A DNA stretch of 64,000 nt from Argyresthia goedartella (taxonomy: Eukaryota; Arthropoda; Insecta; Lepidoptera; Argyresthiidae): the NCBI GenBank assembly GCA_949825045.1, contig OX463808.1:28891674-28955673 (forward strand). The letters are read 5' to 3'. Positions 34,637-45,469 of the stretch are shown one piece after another (the stretch's first letter is position 1; each line of letters begins with the position of its first letter). A program made the translations under genes and the position numbers. The notes under the pieces are model-generated. The model worked only from the letters and a program-made list of their open reading frames with translations, searched no databases and was not told where the DNA came from.

Positions 34637-34930
34637 AGGCGAACGCACACTTATCCGAGCCGAAAACTTGATCGATCGTGGTTTCATGGGATTTCATATT
34701 AAGATTTTATGATTACTTTTGTTCGACTCGTTAGACGCGTTCGGCTCGGATAAAATTGAGTTTGCTATAACCAAAAATGAACGATATCTTTAATAATTTA
34801 CATGGAATAAATGTTAATATGAAATCTTATACACCAAGATTCGAACGATTCGACGAGGGCAGGTGTGCGATGTGTAAAAATGGAATTAATATATTCCTTT
34901 CCTTCGGCTCAGATAGGTGTGAGTTCGCCT
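34637..34930. mobile_element. MITE-4, 294 bp with CTA target site
   Basis: The left end AGGCGAACGCACACTTATCC and the complement of the right end AGGCGAACTCACACCTATCT are inverted repeats continuing to GAGCCGAA. CTA flanks both sides (34634-34636 and 34931-34933), a 3-bp duplication typical of PIF/Harbinger-type MITEs. A second GTTCGACTCGT / TTCGGCTCGGATAA block and a TTTCATATTAA / TTAATATGAAAT pair make it strongly self-complementary. There is no open frame. Confidence 0.8.
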
Positions 34931-35589
34931 CTATTGGATTTTTACAGTTTTGACAGTATGAAATTTTGTTATCATATGAAAAGTTCGCGATTAATTCTAT
35001 TAACTACTCCGACATACTTTCGTGTGCTAGACCAGTTAATGTAAATAATTGAGAATTATCAGAAATTTAAGAAATCTCGCTAATATTGCTCAAAAAACGA
35101 TTAGAGACTCTACAAGGCTATAATATTATTATTGCCACTGTCAGTATAAACCTATACGATTACTGAGAAAACTTTAATGCCCCAAGAGATACTGAGTTAT
35201 TCAATTGTCAATTAATCAAATAAAGTATTCCAGTATAACAAGGAAAGCCGACAATTTGGCCTCTTCGTCCGAAGTTTATAACGAGGCTACTGTGGTTTAA
35301 CACTGAGCACCATAAAACATTCGGATTACTATATAGGTATAAAGACGGACAGACAGACGGACGAGTGATATATAGGGGGCCAATTAAGGCGGGGTGTCGT
35401 CATCTAATTGCGCCCCCTAATGAGGAGCTACCGTCCGTGCGACATAGACCAGGTAAACATTTAGAGAAGGGTGTGAAAAAACTCTTCTGGCGATAAAAAA
35501 GTCTTCTTTATACCGTTAAATTTTAGAGTAATCAGTAAACACTAAAAAAGAGCACCCTTGCGTCTTATATATTTAAGAAAACACATCTT

Positions 35590-35789
35590 AATGCTATAGA
35601 GATAATTTATAAACAATAGATACACATTTACACACATTAGGATACTCTGTGTCGTGGGAACCAGAAACAGCGACATCCCACACATATGAACATCCAAGGC
35701 CTCGGGTTTTTTGTTTCGCCAGCCGGAAATCGAACCCGGGACCTCTCGCATGGTAGGCAGAGCTACAACCACAGCGCCACAGAGGTATA
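35590..35789 (-). mobile_element. tRNA-derived SINE, family B, copy 2
   Basis: The minus-strand head (complement of GCGCCACAGAGG at its 5' edge) carries a B box complement, GGAAATCGAACC. The body matches the family, including the complement of GTCGTGGGAACCAGAAACAG. A 100-codon minus-strand open frame over it is incidental. Confidence 0.85.
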
Positions 35790-36206
35790 ATAAATATTGA
35801 AGTACTTCATATAGAAAAATACAGTCCAGACCCTTAGGTACCAACGTGGTTAAATGTATAATTGTCGCAGCCGTTTCGTTAAATCAGACATCGGTGATCA
35901 ACAACCCGGGCCTAGCCTTTTAATCTCAAATAAGCATCTTTAAAAACTTTTATAAACCTGCCTAACCGATAGTCAGCCTTTTCATTGAAGAGGAATGGAG
36001 AACCGCCCCGATTAGTTTTTACAAGATGGCGTCAACGCGACAGCTGATTCTTTGAGAGTCTTATCCGCAATACGAATGGAATGTAGTAGATATATTTGCA
36101 GTGTTTTAAATCTGTGAACATTTGTTTGATATAACCAGACATATAATCAATTAGAATAAATTCTAATCAGCCAGTTTGCTTAGAAGAACTGAATCTTCCT
36201 AGTTCT

Positions 36207-36542
36207 ATGGATAACACAGAGAGTGTAGAGGAGGCACATTTACAATGCCATAAAGCCTTTTTAATTAAGGATTCAAATTACACGACCATCCTCCCGCCTG
36301 CAGACATTTATTGCCCGACCTCCATCAATAGTAGTTGCCCAATAATTATTCGAGGATACAGACTAAACACATCACCCTGGGATTCATTGAAAACATACAG
36401 ATTCCAACAGGTGGAAGAGAAAGGTGATGTTATCATATTTAGAGGGTCATCATTCTGGACGACATTCACTAGGAAACCGATTTGTCTGGGGCAACTTTAT
36501 TTTTTACTTGCCGTACAAGGCGATTTTTGTGTGGAAAAGTGA
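36207..36542 (+). CDS. Hypothetical 111-codon open reading frame
   Basis: The frame opens at an ATG (MDNTESVEEAHLQCHKAFLI) and closes with TGA at 36540-36542. The N-terminus is acidic and the middle holds several Cys and Pro residues. I recognise no domain, signal peptide or membrane segment. It overlaps no repeat in the window, which makes it more interesting than most frames here. It could still be chance, or an exon or decayed part of an unknown element. No promoter or splice evidence is visible. Confidence 0.22.
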   Translation: MDNTESVEEAHLQCHKAFLIKDSNYTTILPPADIYCPTSINSSCPIIIRGYRLNTSPWDSLKTYRFQQVEEKGDVIIFRGSSFWTTFTRKPICLGQLYFLLAVQGDFCVEK

Positions 36543-37117
36543 AAAATGAAGTTGCTCTGATCAAATCGCTTTCACAGTGAAAGTTGTTCGGAATAATACA
36601 ACGCCTTCAATTATGACTAAACCTTTCTGTTACAGCCTGTGTAAGGGACCTTACTATATTGAAATAGGTTAGCTTATCACGAGACAAAATGTGTCTCTTA
36701 GGAAGGAAACATCTTGATAAGGCTAATTATTATTGATTGAAAAAATACTTCGAGATTTTTAGTTTTCATTTCAACGCTCATATGTTTACATACAGTGAAG
36801 ATATATACATCAATATGTATTCTTCAGCGGTATTCACTATGACGGCATTCTTCACAATGTAGAACTTATTTTGAGGGTATGGTTATAATGACTGAAAAGC
36901 TATGCCTAAGCTTGACTAATTCCAAGTTAGTGCGGGACAAACCGCAAAATTAATGTTTTCTACAAAAGTTATGACACTTAAATTAATTGTCAATAATAAA
37001 ATAAGTAGGACTATAGGACCGACATTCTTAAAATTATGTACCTTAGATATAAGTTGACAATGCTAAGTTTTGCTGGCGAGTTATTTCGGGTTAATAACTA
37101 ACATTACAAACAAACTA

Positions 37118-37472
37118 AAGGCCAAGTGCGATTCGAACTCACGGCCGAGGGTTTTGCACAAATCGCATTTGTCACAAGCACAAAGTTTGTGATGGAACTA
37201 CAAATGTAAGAACGGTTTTCGGAACTTGCTTGTGTTATGTCACAAGATCTTCCTTCGTGCCAAATTTCATGATTCTAGGACAACAAAAATTACCCTATAG
37301 GTTTTGATTACCTTGCGAGTATGAAGCAAATTAAAAAAAAATGCGGCATCAACGGTCGAATCTTTTGATAACAAACCTCAGTCAGAAGTAGTCAGACGAA
37401 CTGGACGCACTGGAGGTCAACGAAGTGATCTTACAAAGGTTCCTCTTTTCCTTTAAAGGTACGGAACCCTAA
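37118..37472. repeat. Dispersed repeat with ends like the 'ACGGAACCC' family (type 2)
   Basis: It starts AAAGGCCAAGTGCGATTCGA and ends GGTACGGAACCCTAA, with CCAAATTTCATGATTCTAGG in the middle. The last block recurs at about 53595-53615 in the repeat at 53286-53895. The ends resemble the other family but the interior differs. Confidence 0.65.
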
Positions 37473-37481
37473 GAATATGAG

Positions 37482-37640
37482 CATCATCATCATCATCATC
37501 ATCTCTTCTCTATAGCGGCAACCCCTGCGGTCCTCCCCAACCGTATCCCTTGAGATCCTGTCGACTTGCTGACATCGTCAGACCATCGGGCAGGTCTTCA
37601 GTCCACTGGCCTTCTCGGTCCCCTTGGCCACCACTCTAAA
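37482..37640 (-). pseudogene. RTE-like LINE 3' end with (CAT)n tail
   Basis: On the minus strand the text WWPRGPRRP then RPARWSDDVSKS matches the closing RGRP..RWSDD pattern of RTE-type pol. It ends in a GAT repeat (CAT on the plus strand, 37482-37502). The related copy at 56831-57075 shares GGCCACCACTC and the CAT tail. Confidence 0.65.
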
Positions 37641-37649
37641 AATATAGTA

Positions 37650-37814
37650 AAAAGTAATTTGGCATACTGAACATAGTCTATAAAAGTAATTTGGCATACT
37701 GAACATAGTCTATAAAAGTAATTTGGCATACTAAACATAGTCTATAAAAGTAATTTGGCATACTGAACATAGTCTATAAAAGTAATTTGGCATACTGAAC
37801 ATAGTCTATAAAAG
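37650..37814. repeat. Tandem repeat, 32-bp unit, five copies
   Basis: AAGTAATTTGGCATACTGAA followed by CATAGTCTATAA is repeated five times with a single G/A change in the third unit. The near identity implies recent expansion. It directly follows the RTE-like LINE tail. Confidence 0.92.
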
Positions 37815-38874
37815 GATCCCAAAAAAATGTTTTGCTTTTCGGCAGATCATTTTACTAAGAAATACTTTTATTTTCATTTGTTTGTTTCATTCGTTCATTA
37901 TTAAATCAGCTTGTAAAACTCGTGCTTGCCATTCTGAGCACCTTTTTAAGCCCAAGCAAAGCCCCGTGCAAACATGTAAACATAAAAATGTGTCATAAAC
38001 TTTGATAAGGATACAGGTCATAAAATTTACGAGTCTTCCTTCGGTGGAGTTTGAAAAACTGGTTGAATCAGTGACCAAGTCTTCCAAGGATGCGTTGTGG
38101 TTTATAGAACCAATTTGTTATGGACCTCATAATGTGGCATATCCTTTTAAGACTTTAGGAAGTCTGGCTGGTGTTATTTATAATTGGAGTCAATTAAATT
38201 TTTGCATTCATCGTTTGTGTAACGGCGGTAAAACAGAAGCATACTTTTTATTTACGAGTAGAATGGCTATCATTGCGAGATGAGATGAAATCTGACTCAA
38301 TCAGAACTAGACCAAGGCAGAACTATGTAACTTTAACTCCGGTTAAGTTCATGAAGTAGAGTAGCTTGCAGACCATTGGCTATATGGTCATTCAAAGTTT
38401 TAGTGGCAGAGAAAAGCTTAACAGACAGTTAAGAGACCAAAGTATTACTGAATCTCTTACCAAACATTGGAATTATGAACATGGAATATGACGATGATTA
38501 TGATCCGATGATCTCGTTTCGAGCTGCTTGGAGATGACTTGATAAAAAGAAATATTTTTATTGTAGCTGGAGCTGCGTATAAATCACAATTCAAGGTCGT
38601 TCCGAATTAAAGCCTGAATATAAAATTAAATTAGGATTTGTATAAAGAAAAAGGCCAGTGCGTTTAATTCAAGGTGTCAACGCAAATTAGTTTGAGAATG
38701 TTTTGTTTTTATTTCACTCATATCCCGCTGTGGACGAGATTTGAAATTGTCTCCAAATATAAATTATGGAGAAGGTTTTTGTTACCTACTGTCCGTGTTG
38801 GTGAAATTAATTGCTGCCTTAAAATAATATCGTCACGTATGTGCAGCACAAAGCAAACATTATGAAATAGATAT

Positions 38875-39108
38875 GTCATGGTCATAACATAGAATTGATC
38901 GTTTCATGAAATGGCCAACCATGGTTGAATTAGAACTTTCATTTAACGAACAGATATTTTAGGGCGAAACACTGCGATAGGGGGAAGTCGTGTTAGTTCG
39001 GAATGTATAACATAAAACGCCACTGAATAAAAATGCTTAATTAACGACATGTTTTTACGAAATTCAACCGTTTTTATGAAATTATCAATTCTATAATATG
39101 ACCACGAC
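38875..39108 (+). mobile_element. MITE-3, copy 2
   Basis: The left end GTCATGGTCATAACATAGAA and the complement of the right end GTCGTGGTCATATTATAGAA form inverted repeats. The interior matches 12097-12360 in reverse (ATTTAACGAACAGATATTTT, then ATTTTAGGGC). The exact target duplication is unclear. Confidence 0.7.
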
Positions 39109-39116
39109 CAAGTCAA

Positions 39117-39735
39117 AGTTAAAGTCAAAGTACTTTATTACCGTAGATATTTACATATACTTAGCAAACGTCAATTTAGCCTCTTCTCTATATTAGAACG
39201 CTGTGGGAGAAGGAGGGCGTAGAAACTCCTACAAATTGATTTTTCGATCTCTTTTAAAAATTGGTTGTGCTTAACTAATAAAAATATGAAAAATTTAATT
39301 ATTATGATGATAATATAAATAATTACAAAATTATTAACAGCAAGGTCTGTGTTGAGCTAAATTAACCCCATACAGTCCCGTCATTTAAGTAATCTTGAAC
39401 ATTGTAATATCCCTTTTTCGACAAAGTCGCTTTAACATGCTTTTTAAATTGCTCAAATGGCAATTTCAAAATCTCCAGAGGTATCATATTGTAGTAAAGA
39501 ATGCACTGACCCTTAAAAGAATTGCTAACCTTCGCGAGTCTAAATCTGGGCGCACATAGTCTGTGATTATTTCTTAGGTTAACATTACAGCTATCGCTAA
39601 GTTTGGAAAATATTGTAAGGTTCTTGCGTACATACATTATAGTTTCGAAAATAAATTGACTAGCTACAGTATACAGACAATCAGATACACTACTTACATC
39701 ACTATCGAAATACTGGTGTTTATAACTTTCAAAAA
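39117..39735 (-). pseudogene. CR1/Jockey-like LINE C-terminus and 3' UTR
   Basis: The minus strand from about 39735 reads CLYTVASQFIFETIMYVRKN, then VNLRNNHRLCAPRFRLAKVS, FKGQCILYYNMIPLEI and KKGYYNVQDYLND, ending at TAA near 39362. This is the usual end of a lepidopteran LINE pol (R.N..L..P..rL.k...sF.g....yN.iP). The 3' UTR ends near 39117 with GTCAAAGTTAAAGTCAAAGT. The C-terminal frame is intact, but the upstream RT is absent. Confidence 0.78.
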
Positions 39736-39843
39736 TATTGTTTCCAAGATGGCTACTGTATCGCAGATTGCCTTCGCCCCTTTGTCCCTCTTCAGATCCT
39801 CAAGCTGCTGGCCCAGCGGGACCTGCCCCCGTAGCACGTAGAT

Positions 39844-39965
39844 CGCGGGGGGGTGTCGCGACGCGGGAAAGTGAAGGACAGAGCTATTACGAGCGTAAAG
39901 CTATGTCTCTCACTTACCCTCGTCGCTACACCCTGCGCGGGGGTAAACATGCTACCGGTGCTGCT
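39844..39965. repeat. GC-rich foldback hairpin, copy 2
   Basis: The arms are CGCGGGGGGGTGTCGCGACG through GTGAAGGACAGAGCT and the complement from AGCTATGTCTCTCACTTACC to CACCCTGCGCGGGGG at 39943. Text beyond the hairpin (CATGCTACCGGTGC) matches copy 1 at 787-906. It lies about 110 bases upstream of the 5' truncated end of the minus-strand LINE at 39117-39735. Confidence 0.65.
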
Positions 39966-40214
39966 ACCGTTGAAACTCTTTTGACCGCTATTTACTGCTT
40001 CTTGAGCCTGAACAGACGGAGCATGTAGTTCGGCTATCATCGATATTTACTTTTCAGATAAATAAAGAGACCGCAGTATGGCAAATATCTAATTTTTGGC
40101 AACAATAGATGGATCAGCAGCATCAGTACGGTTGACGTAAAACATAGTATAGCAATGTGTGTATGTGTGTGTGTTAGTAAATCTGGAGTTGCAATACGCA
40201 CTCCGAAAATGTTT

Positions 40215-40428
40215 TTAAAGTAACTTAAACATAAACATTTACATACAGGCACATACACTGCTTCTGTCCCCACACTAGAATACCCTGTGTCGTGGGAACC
40301 AGAAACAGCGTCGTCAAACACATATAAACATCCAAGACCTGGGGTTTTTTTACCCCCAGCCGGGGATCGAACCCGGGACCTCTCGCATGGTAAGGCAGAG
40401 CCACAACTGCTGCGCCACAGAGCTCGTC
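40215..40428 (-). mobile_element. tRNA-derived SINE, family B, copy 3
   Basis: The tail complement of AAACATAAACATTTACATAC leads into GTCGTGGGAACCAGAAACAG, a T-rich run, and a B box complement within GGGGATCGAACCCGGG (about 40361-40376). The head ends near the CGCCACAGAGC at 40413-40423. A 137-codon minus-strand frame across it is incidental. Confidence 0.85.
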
Positions 40429-40624
40429 GAAGTATATATTTTATTAACAAGTGGAATCATTGTAAATATTATTAGCCCGACTGCATTTTCCTACACCTGG
40501 TTACGTACATTGAGTAAGGAAGTAGCGCACCAAGTACTTTGTGAACTGCATTTTGCGAACTGAAATCCCACCCATGAAGCCTCTGTCACTCCAACAAATC
40601 AGATCCATCCAACGACATCTAATT

Positions 40625-41039
40625 TTTAGGGCTCCGTACCCAAATGGTAAAACGGGACCCTATTACTAAGACTCGGCTGTCCGTCTGTCTCTCTGTCTAT
40701 CCGTCTGTCACCAGGCTGTATCTCATAAACCGTGACAGTTAGACAGATGAAATTTTCACAGATGATGTATTTCTGTTGCCGCTATAACAAAAAATACTAA
40801 AAAACGTAATAAAATAAATATTCAAGGGGGCTCCCATACAACTATTATTTCAATACCAAATACAAACTTACGAATGCACCTGGTTACGTACATGGAGGGT
40901 GAAAGTAGCCGCACCAATAACTTTGTAAACAACATTTTGCCATGTAAAATCAAACTATTCACTCCACACCATCCCTACCATTGTACGGTGGTACGGAAAC
41001 CTTCGTACGCGAGTTAAACTCGCACTTGACCGTTTTTTT
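40625..41039 (+). repeat. Dispersed 'ACGGAACCC' repeat, full-length copy
   Basis: It starts TTTTTAGGGCTCCGTACCCA, carries CACCAGGCTGTATCTCATAA and TCACTCCACACCATCCCTAC, and ends CTCGCACTTGACCG followed by a T run. The LINE at 41042 begins directly after the T run, so the two elements are joined end to end. Confidence 0.85.
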
Positions 41040-41041
41040 TT

Positions 41042-42598
41042 AAACACATCAAGCCGTTTGGGCTGTACCCTATCTGAACCTGAAGTAACTTCAGTTCTTC
41101 GACAGTTGAACATCACCAAGGATGCGGGTCCAGATAAAGTTCCACCTATATTCCTGAAAAAATTGCATGAATATATCTCTCCAGCACTTACTATTATGTT
41201 TAACAAATCATTACAAGAGGGCGTTGTACCATCAGTCTGGAAGCTTGCCTATGTCACGCCTATCCATAAGTCAGGACCAAAAAATGAGGTTTCCAACTAT
41301 CGTCCCATTTCCCTTTTATCCACCCTAGCTAAAACATTCGAAAAATTGGTACATTACAGAGTATATCCCCTTTTGGAACCATTCCTTGATCCAAAACAGC
41401 ATGGCTTTGTCAAACTCCGCTCCACTCTCACGAATCTACTTATTTACTCCAACGATCTCTTTGAAGCCATGGATCAGAATGTCGCAATGAACTCCGTATA
41501 CACCGACTTCAAGAAAGCATTTGACAAAGTCGATCACTTGCTGCTTCTTAAAAAACTGGCATACAATGGAATCAAGGGAGACTTACTGAGATGGTTTGCA
41601 TCTTACTTAGAAGACAGGCACCAATCTATCGCCCTTAATGGCAAACTGTCAAATGCAGTTTTGATAACCTCAGGCGTTCCTCAAGGATCTATCATAGGCC
41701 CATTTCTTTTTGTCATTTTTATCAATGTTTCCAACACTGTAACTACCTACTGTACGCGGATGACCTAAAGGTCTATAGGGAAATCCATTCCGACATGGAC
41801 ACCGTGTTGCTCCAACAGGACCTGGACAGACTTGACGCTTACTGTACCGTTAATAGTATATCCCTAGCATACAATAAGTGTCAATATATAAGATTCACAA
41901 AACAGGTGATAGAGCGTAATACGCGTGAATATCATATAGGCGGACATGCATTGCAAAGGGTCACATGTATTCGGGACCTTGGCGTCTACTTTGATGCAAA
42001 GTTGACCTTCGATGCACACATCGCACACATAATTAAGAAAGCTCATCAGATGCTTGAATTCCTCATGCGTACAACTAAGAGCTTTAAGAAACCCAAGTCC
42101 TTCCTCACGATTTACGGCTCTCTCGTTCGTTCCCATCTTGAATACGCATCCCCTATCTGGAATCCTTTCTATGCAACGTATGATGCACAAATTGAAATGG
42201 TACAGAAGAAGTTCCTCCGTAGTCTCAATTACCGTGTCAGGGCTCCAAAGAGGTCATATGATATCCTGCTTACAAACTACAGACAGACGTCCCTCCACGA
42301 TCGTCGCACCCTCGCGGACGCCGTTGTTCTCAAGCGGATCTGCACCAGTTACTACAACTGCCCAGAGCTTGTCTCCCTTATAAGGTACCATGTCCCGCTC
42401 AGAGCTCCGCGGCACAAGCGGCTCTTCCACGTGAAAGCCGCTCGCACCAATGCTGGTAAAAGGGCGCCAATAGGTCGACTCTGTGCATACCACGACAAAA
42501 ACTTTGCAGAGGTCGACTTGTTTGATTCATCTGTCAGTCGGTTTAAGCACTCCATACGCAAGCTGTTGTTCAAAAAACTCGAGGATAATAATCCTTGA
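41042..42598 (+). pseudogene. LINE reverse transcriptase, one frameshift
   Basis: The first frame (to about 41740) holds the RT blocks VTPIHKSGPKNEVSNYRPIS, YTDFKKAFDKVDHL and SGVPQGSIIGPFLF. The second frame carries LLYADDLKVY (catalytic YADD at 41753-41764), then DLGVYFDAKLTFDAHI, GSLVRSHLEYASPIWNPF and a C-terminus ending KLLFKKLEDNNP before TGA at 42596-42598. The two parts are joined by a single frame change between about 41720 and 41752. No other stop interrupts either part. The protein is headless (no endonuclease). Confidence 0.93.
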
Positions 42599-42898
42599 CT
42601 GTGGTGTGGTAATTTCATGCACGTTTGTGCAATAGATGTACCCTAATTGTAAACAATGCACATTTTTCTCTCATATTTTGGTTTTTAATTTTAGTAAGAA
42701 TGTATATTCTTAGCACCTAAGTACTTTAGTTGTTGCTCATTCGGAGCTAATTCTTCCCAAATCATTTAAGCCATATGTGGGATACCCTAAGGGATAAGTT
42801 AGATTTTAATTAACTGTATATTTATCCTCTGTTTGTTTTTGTAATGTAACTTGTCCTGTTTGTAACCCCTGAATAAATAAATAAATAAATAAATAAAT
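41042..42898 (+). mobile_element. 5'-truncated LINE (CR1/Jockey group)
   Basis: About 1.86 kb of a non-LTR retrotransposon: the RT and C-terminal part of pol, then about 270 bp of 3' UTR ending in tandem AAAT units (42868-42898). The endonuclease domain and any ORF1 are missing, as is usual after incomplete reverse transcription. The 5' end sits against the T run of the repeat at 40625-41039. I could not define a target duplication. Confidence 0.9.
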
Positions 42899-42899
42899 A

Positions 42900-45410
42900 C
42901 CGCGTGCTATCGAAATGGTCATACATACATACACATACAAACAACATACATACATTGGCTCGAAATTCATTACCCTCCATCTTGTGCAATCGTATAAAAA
43001 AATTGGTTAACACTACCAGTAGCCAACCGGATGCAGGCAGAACACATTGCCACATGACATGATGAAACATCGTCTTGTTATTCGCTCGAGCTTTACCTCG
43101 TTCTTGGAGCTGCGCTTTCCTAACATCAAGGCGCACACAGCGGGGTGGCAAGGGCACAGCCATCGCATAAATTCAACATTTGTCACGGCATTAACACTCC
43201 AAAGGGTTTTATCATATCACCTTCGTATCCGGTAATCGAGCTATATTAAAATTATTCGACATCTTGTTTGAATGCGTTATAATGATCTTGATTTGAATAC
43301 ACACTTGGTAAGATCTGCTATTATTCGATTCATAGCTTGACAAATTTCCCTATTTATTTACACTTTCCTTTCTTTCTATCACACTCCTTTAATTTTTTTG
43401 AGATAACAGACTTGGTTGAGAACGCAACAATTCTCGCAAATGATACTTACCACCCATAATACAAGCCATCTGTACGTCCAAATCCAATGCAATTTACACA
43501 CTACCGGACACCGACAATAAGCATAAAGCATTGAGTATGAAATATATCCGGGGCATCAATAAACTAAATAGGCAGAATGCGTTAAAAATCGGGCGAAAAA
43601 ACGGGCGATTTGAGTAAAGAGATATTGTTGTGCAAACTTGCGATTCGATATGGTTAATGGGGCGATATCCGCGCGATCATTTATCTGCTCATGCGAAGGC
43701 TGCCTAATGTTTTAGAAGTAATACCATTGGGCCATCACTCCACGTGGAGTCTTCTCAAAGTTTTACAATGTGCGAGTGATTTGATTCAGCTTAGAAATGA
43801 ATTATTTATTGAATATAAAGATGCAGGGAGTAATTAGGCATGGTTATCTGTGGGAGCTGAGCTAAGTATTACAATTTAATGTTATTGATGAAAGCAGTGA
43901 CAAACAACAATGCGACGTAAAACGTAGTCATAAAGTTTTTGTTAATTGGCTAAATAGGGCCTACTTCTCGTCCAATTTACTTTAGAAATTATGTTCAACA
44001 ATGATAACAATATTATTATAGTATATTTTCTCCGCTTTGCGCAAAACTACTGAAGTGTGGTGAACTGTTCGTGAATGGGATAAAAAATATAATTGTTTGA
44101 GGATATGGGTTATAACATAACGTTTCCGCTGCATGAAAGTATTTGGAGTGTCGGTTCCTTTGAGTTTGCACGAGTGTAGTAATATGGTTGCTTACTTCCT
44201 CAATAACTTTATATTCTTTGTATTACTTAATATATTTTATCGTTCTTTATGCGTTACAGAAATGCGAATACGAGTAGATTCGTATTTATATCTTTATTGG
44301 TACAACCTTTCGCATTTTTATTTTACCTCTAGCCACTATCTGGGCTACTTTTATATAATCTAAGGGATTTAATAAGGGATAAAACGGGATATAAAGCCGA
44401 CATAGCATTAACATTGCGTATGTATAACAGTACCTGTGCTATCAATTAAAATTAAAAGTGAATGCACTACTGGTAACAAGAAAAAATACAAAGACTCTAT
44501 CTACAAAATAGCGGCGTACACTTTTAATTACCGCACGATCGCTTAACAAAATAAAACATTGAAGATGAAGCCGTCTATTAAAATTTCAAAACACCTTTTT
44601 ATTTAGATACGATCAATCTCAGATATATTTTGTATTAATCAAATGGAATGCGGCGCGGCGAGCATCATAGAAAAAACACATGTACAAATAAAAACAAAAT
44701 AGCTTTAAGTAGACAACAAAAAAAGTCATTCATTGAATAAGCCTTCATCTTTACTGGCTGAGCTACGAATAGAACAAAACTCTAAAAGTGAAATTTATAA
44801 TACTAAAGATAAGGTTGAAAATAAACCGGTACGATACTTATAAAAATCTTCGGCTGAGTTCAACAGCGGCTTTGCTGGACCTATACACCTGTACCATAGA
44901 TGCCTCTTCAAATCCTTCACATATTTTTATAATGCATTCTTCCAAACACATTCTTGTTCTCATTTTGTGTTTATTTAAAAAAATATTTCTGAACGGCCAA
45001 GCAAGGGTTGGGTGAGAAAATAATGATCGATGACGGTGTTCAAAACTTTGATTGAATTCATGAATAGGTTGATTTTCTTGACGTCCCGGACGGAAGCAAC
45101 AGAAGCTTCTAATGATACTGACTCTAAACCATTCATTCCGTGAACTCATCGAAATGAGTGTGAATTTGATAAAAGTCAAAGATTATTTTCTTATCAAAAA
45201 TCACATACAATTGTCAGTATGTGTGAGTACTAAGCTTTGTAGAGATATTTCTATATGTAATCAATATTTTATTTGTGTCTTTAGATTACATTCAAATAAT
45301 TTTTATTTCGATCGCATAATGCGCTACCTCAAAGTATGGTATTAAAAAAAAACGTAATCATCATTGACAAAGCGGGCAATTAAGTCAATCTTAGATTTGT
45401 CTCTGTATAT
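42900..45410. other. Unassigned sequence
   Basis: No gene was recognised. A short CATACATACACATACAAAC microsatellite lies near 42920. The 43500-43740 part is non-repetitive and of mixed composition (ATCGGGCGAAAAAACGGGCG, GCGATATCCGCGCGATCA) and could be regulatory, without firm evidence. Confidence 0.45.
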
Positions 45411-45465
45411 GTCGTGACCATATTGTAAAATTGATCATTTTACTATGTGGCCAACTGTGAAGCAT
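45411..45465 (+). mobile_element. MITE-3, terminal fragment (copy 3)
   Basis: ATGTCGTGACCATATTGTAA, then AATTGATCATTTTACTATGT and GGCCAACTGTG, match the left terminus of the copy at 38875. The remainder is missing. Confidence 0.55.
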
Positions 45466-45469
45466 CATG

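Noticed and set aside
35542..35844. 100-codon minus-strand open frame as a gene
   Set aside because: It overlaps a family B SINE whose other copies give different frames.
37650..37814. CRISPR-like array
   Set aside because: It is a simple head-to-tail tandem repeat with no spacers, in a eukaryotic sequence.
38002..38283. 93-codon open frame on the plus strand
   Set aside because: It lacks an ATG start, has no family resemblance, and its length is plausible by chance.
40037..40450. 137-codon minus-strand open frame as a gene
   Set aside because: Most of it is SINE family B in reverse. The peptide is an accident of the repeat.
42054..42383. Open frames overlapping the LINE in other phases and on the other strand
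   Set aside because: They are shadows of the reverse transcriptase C-terminal frame.
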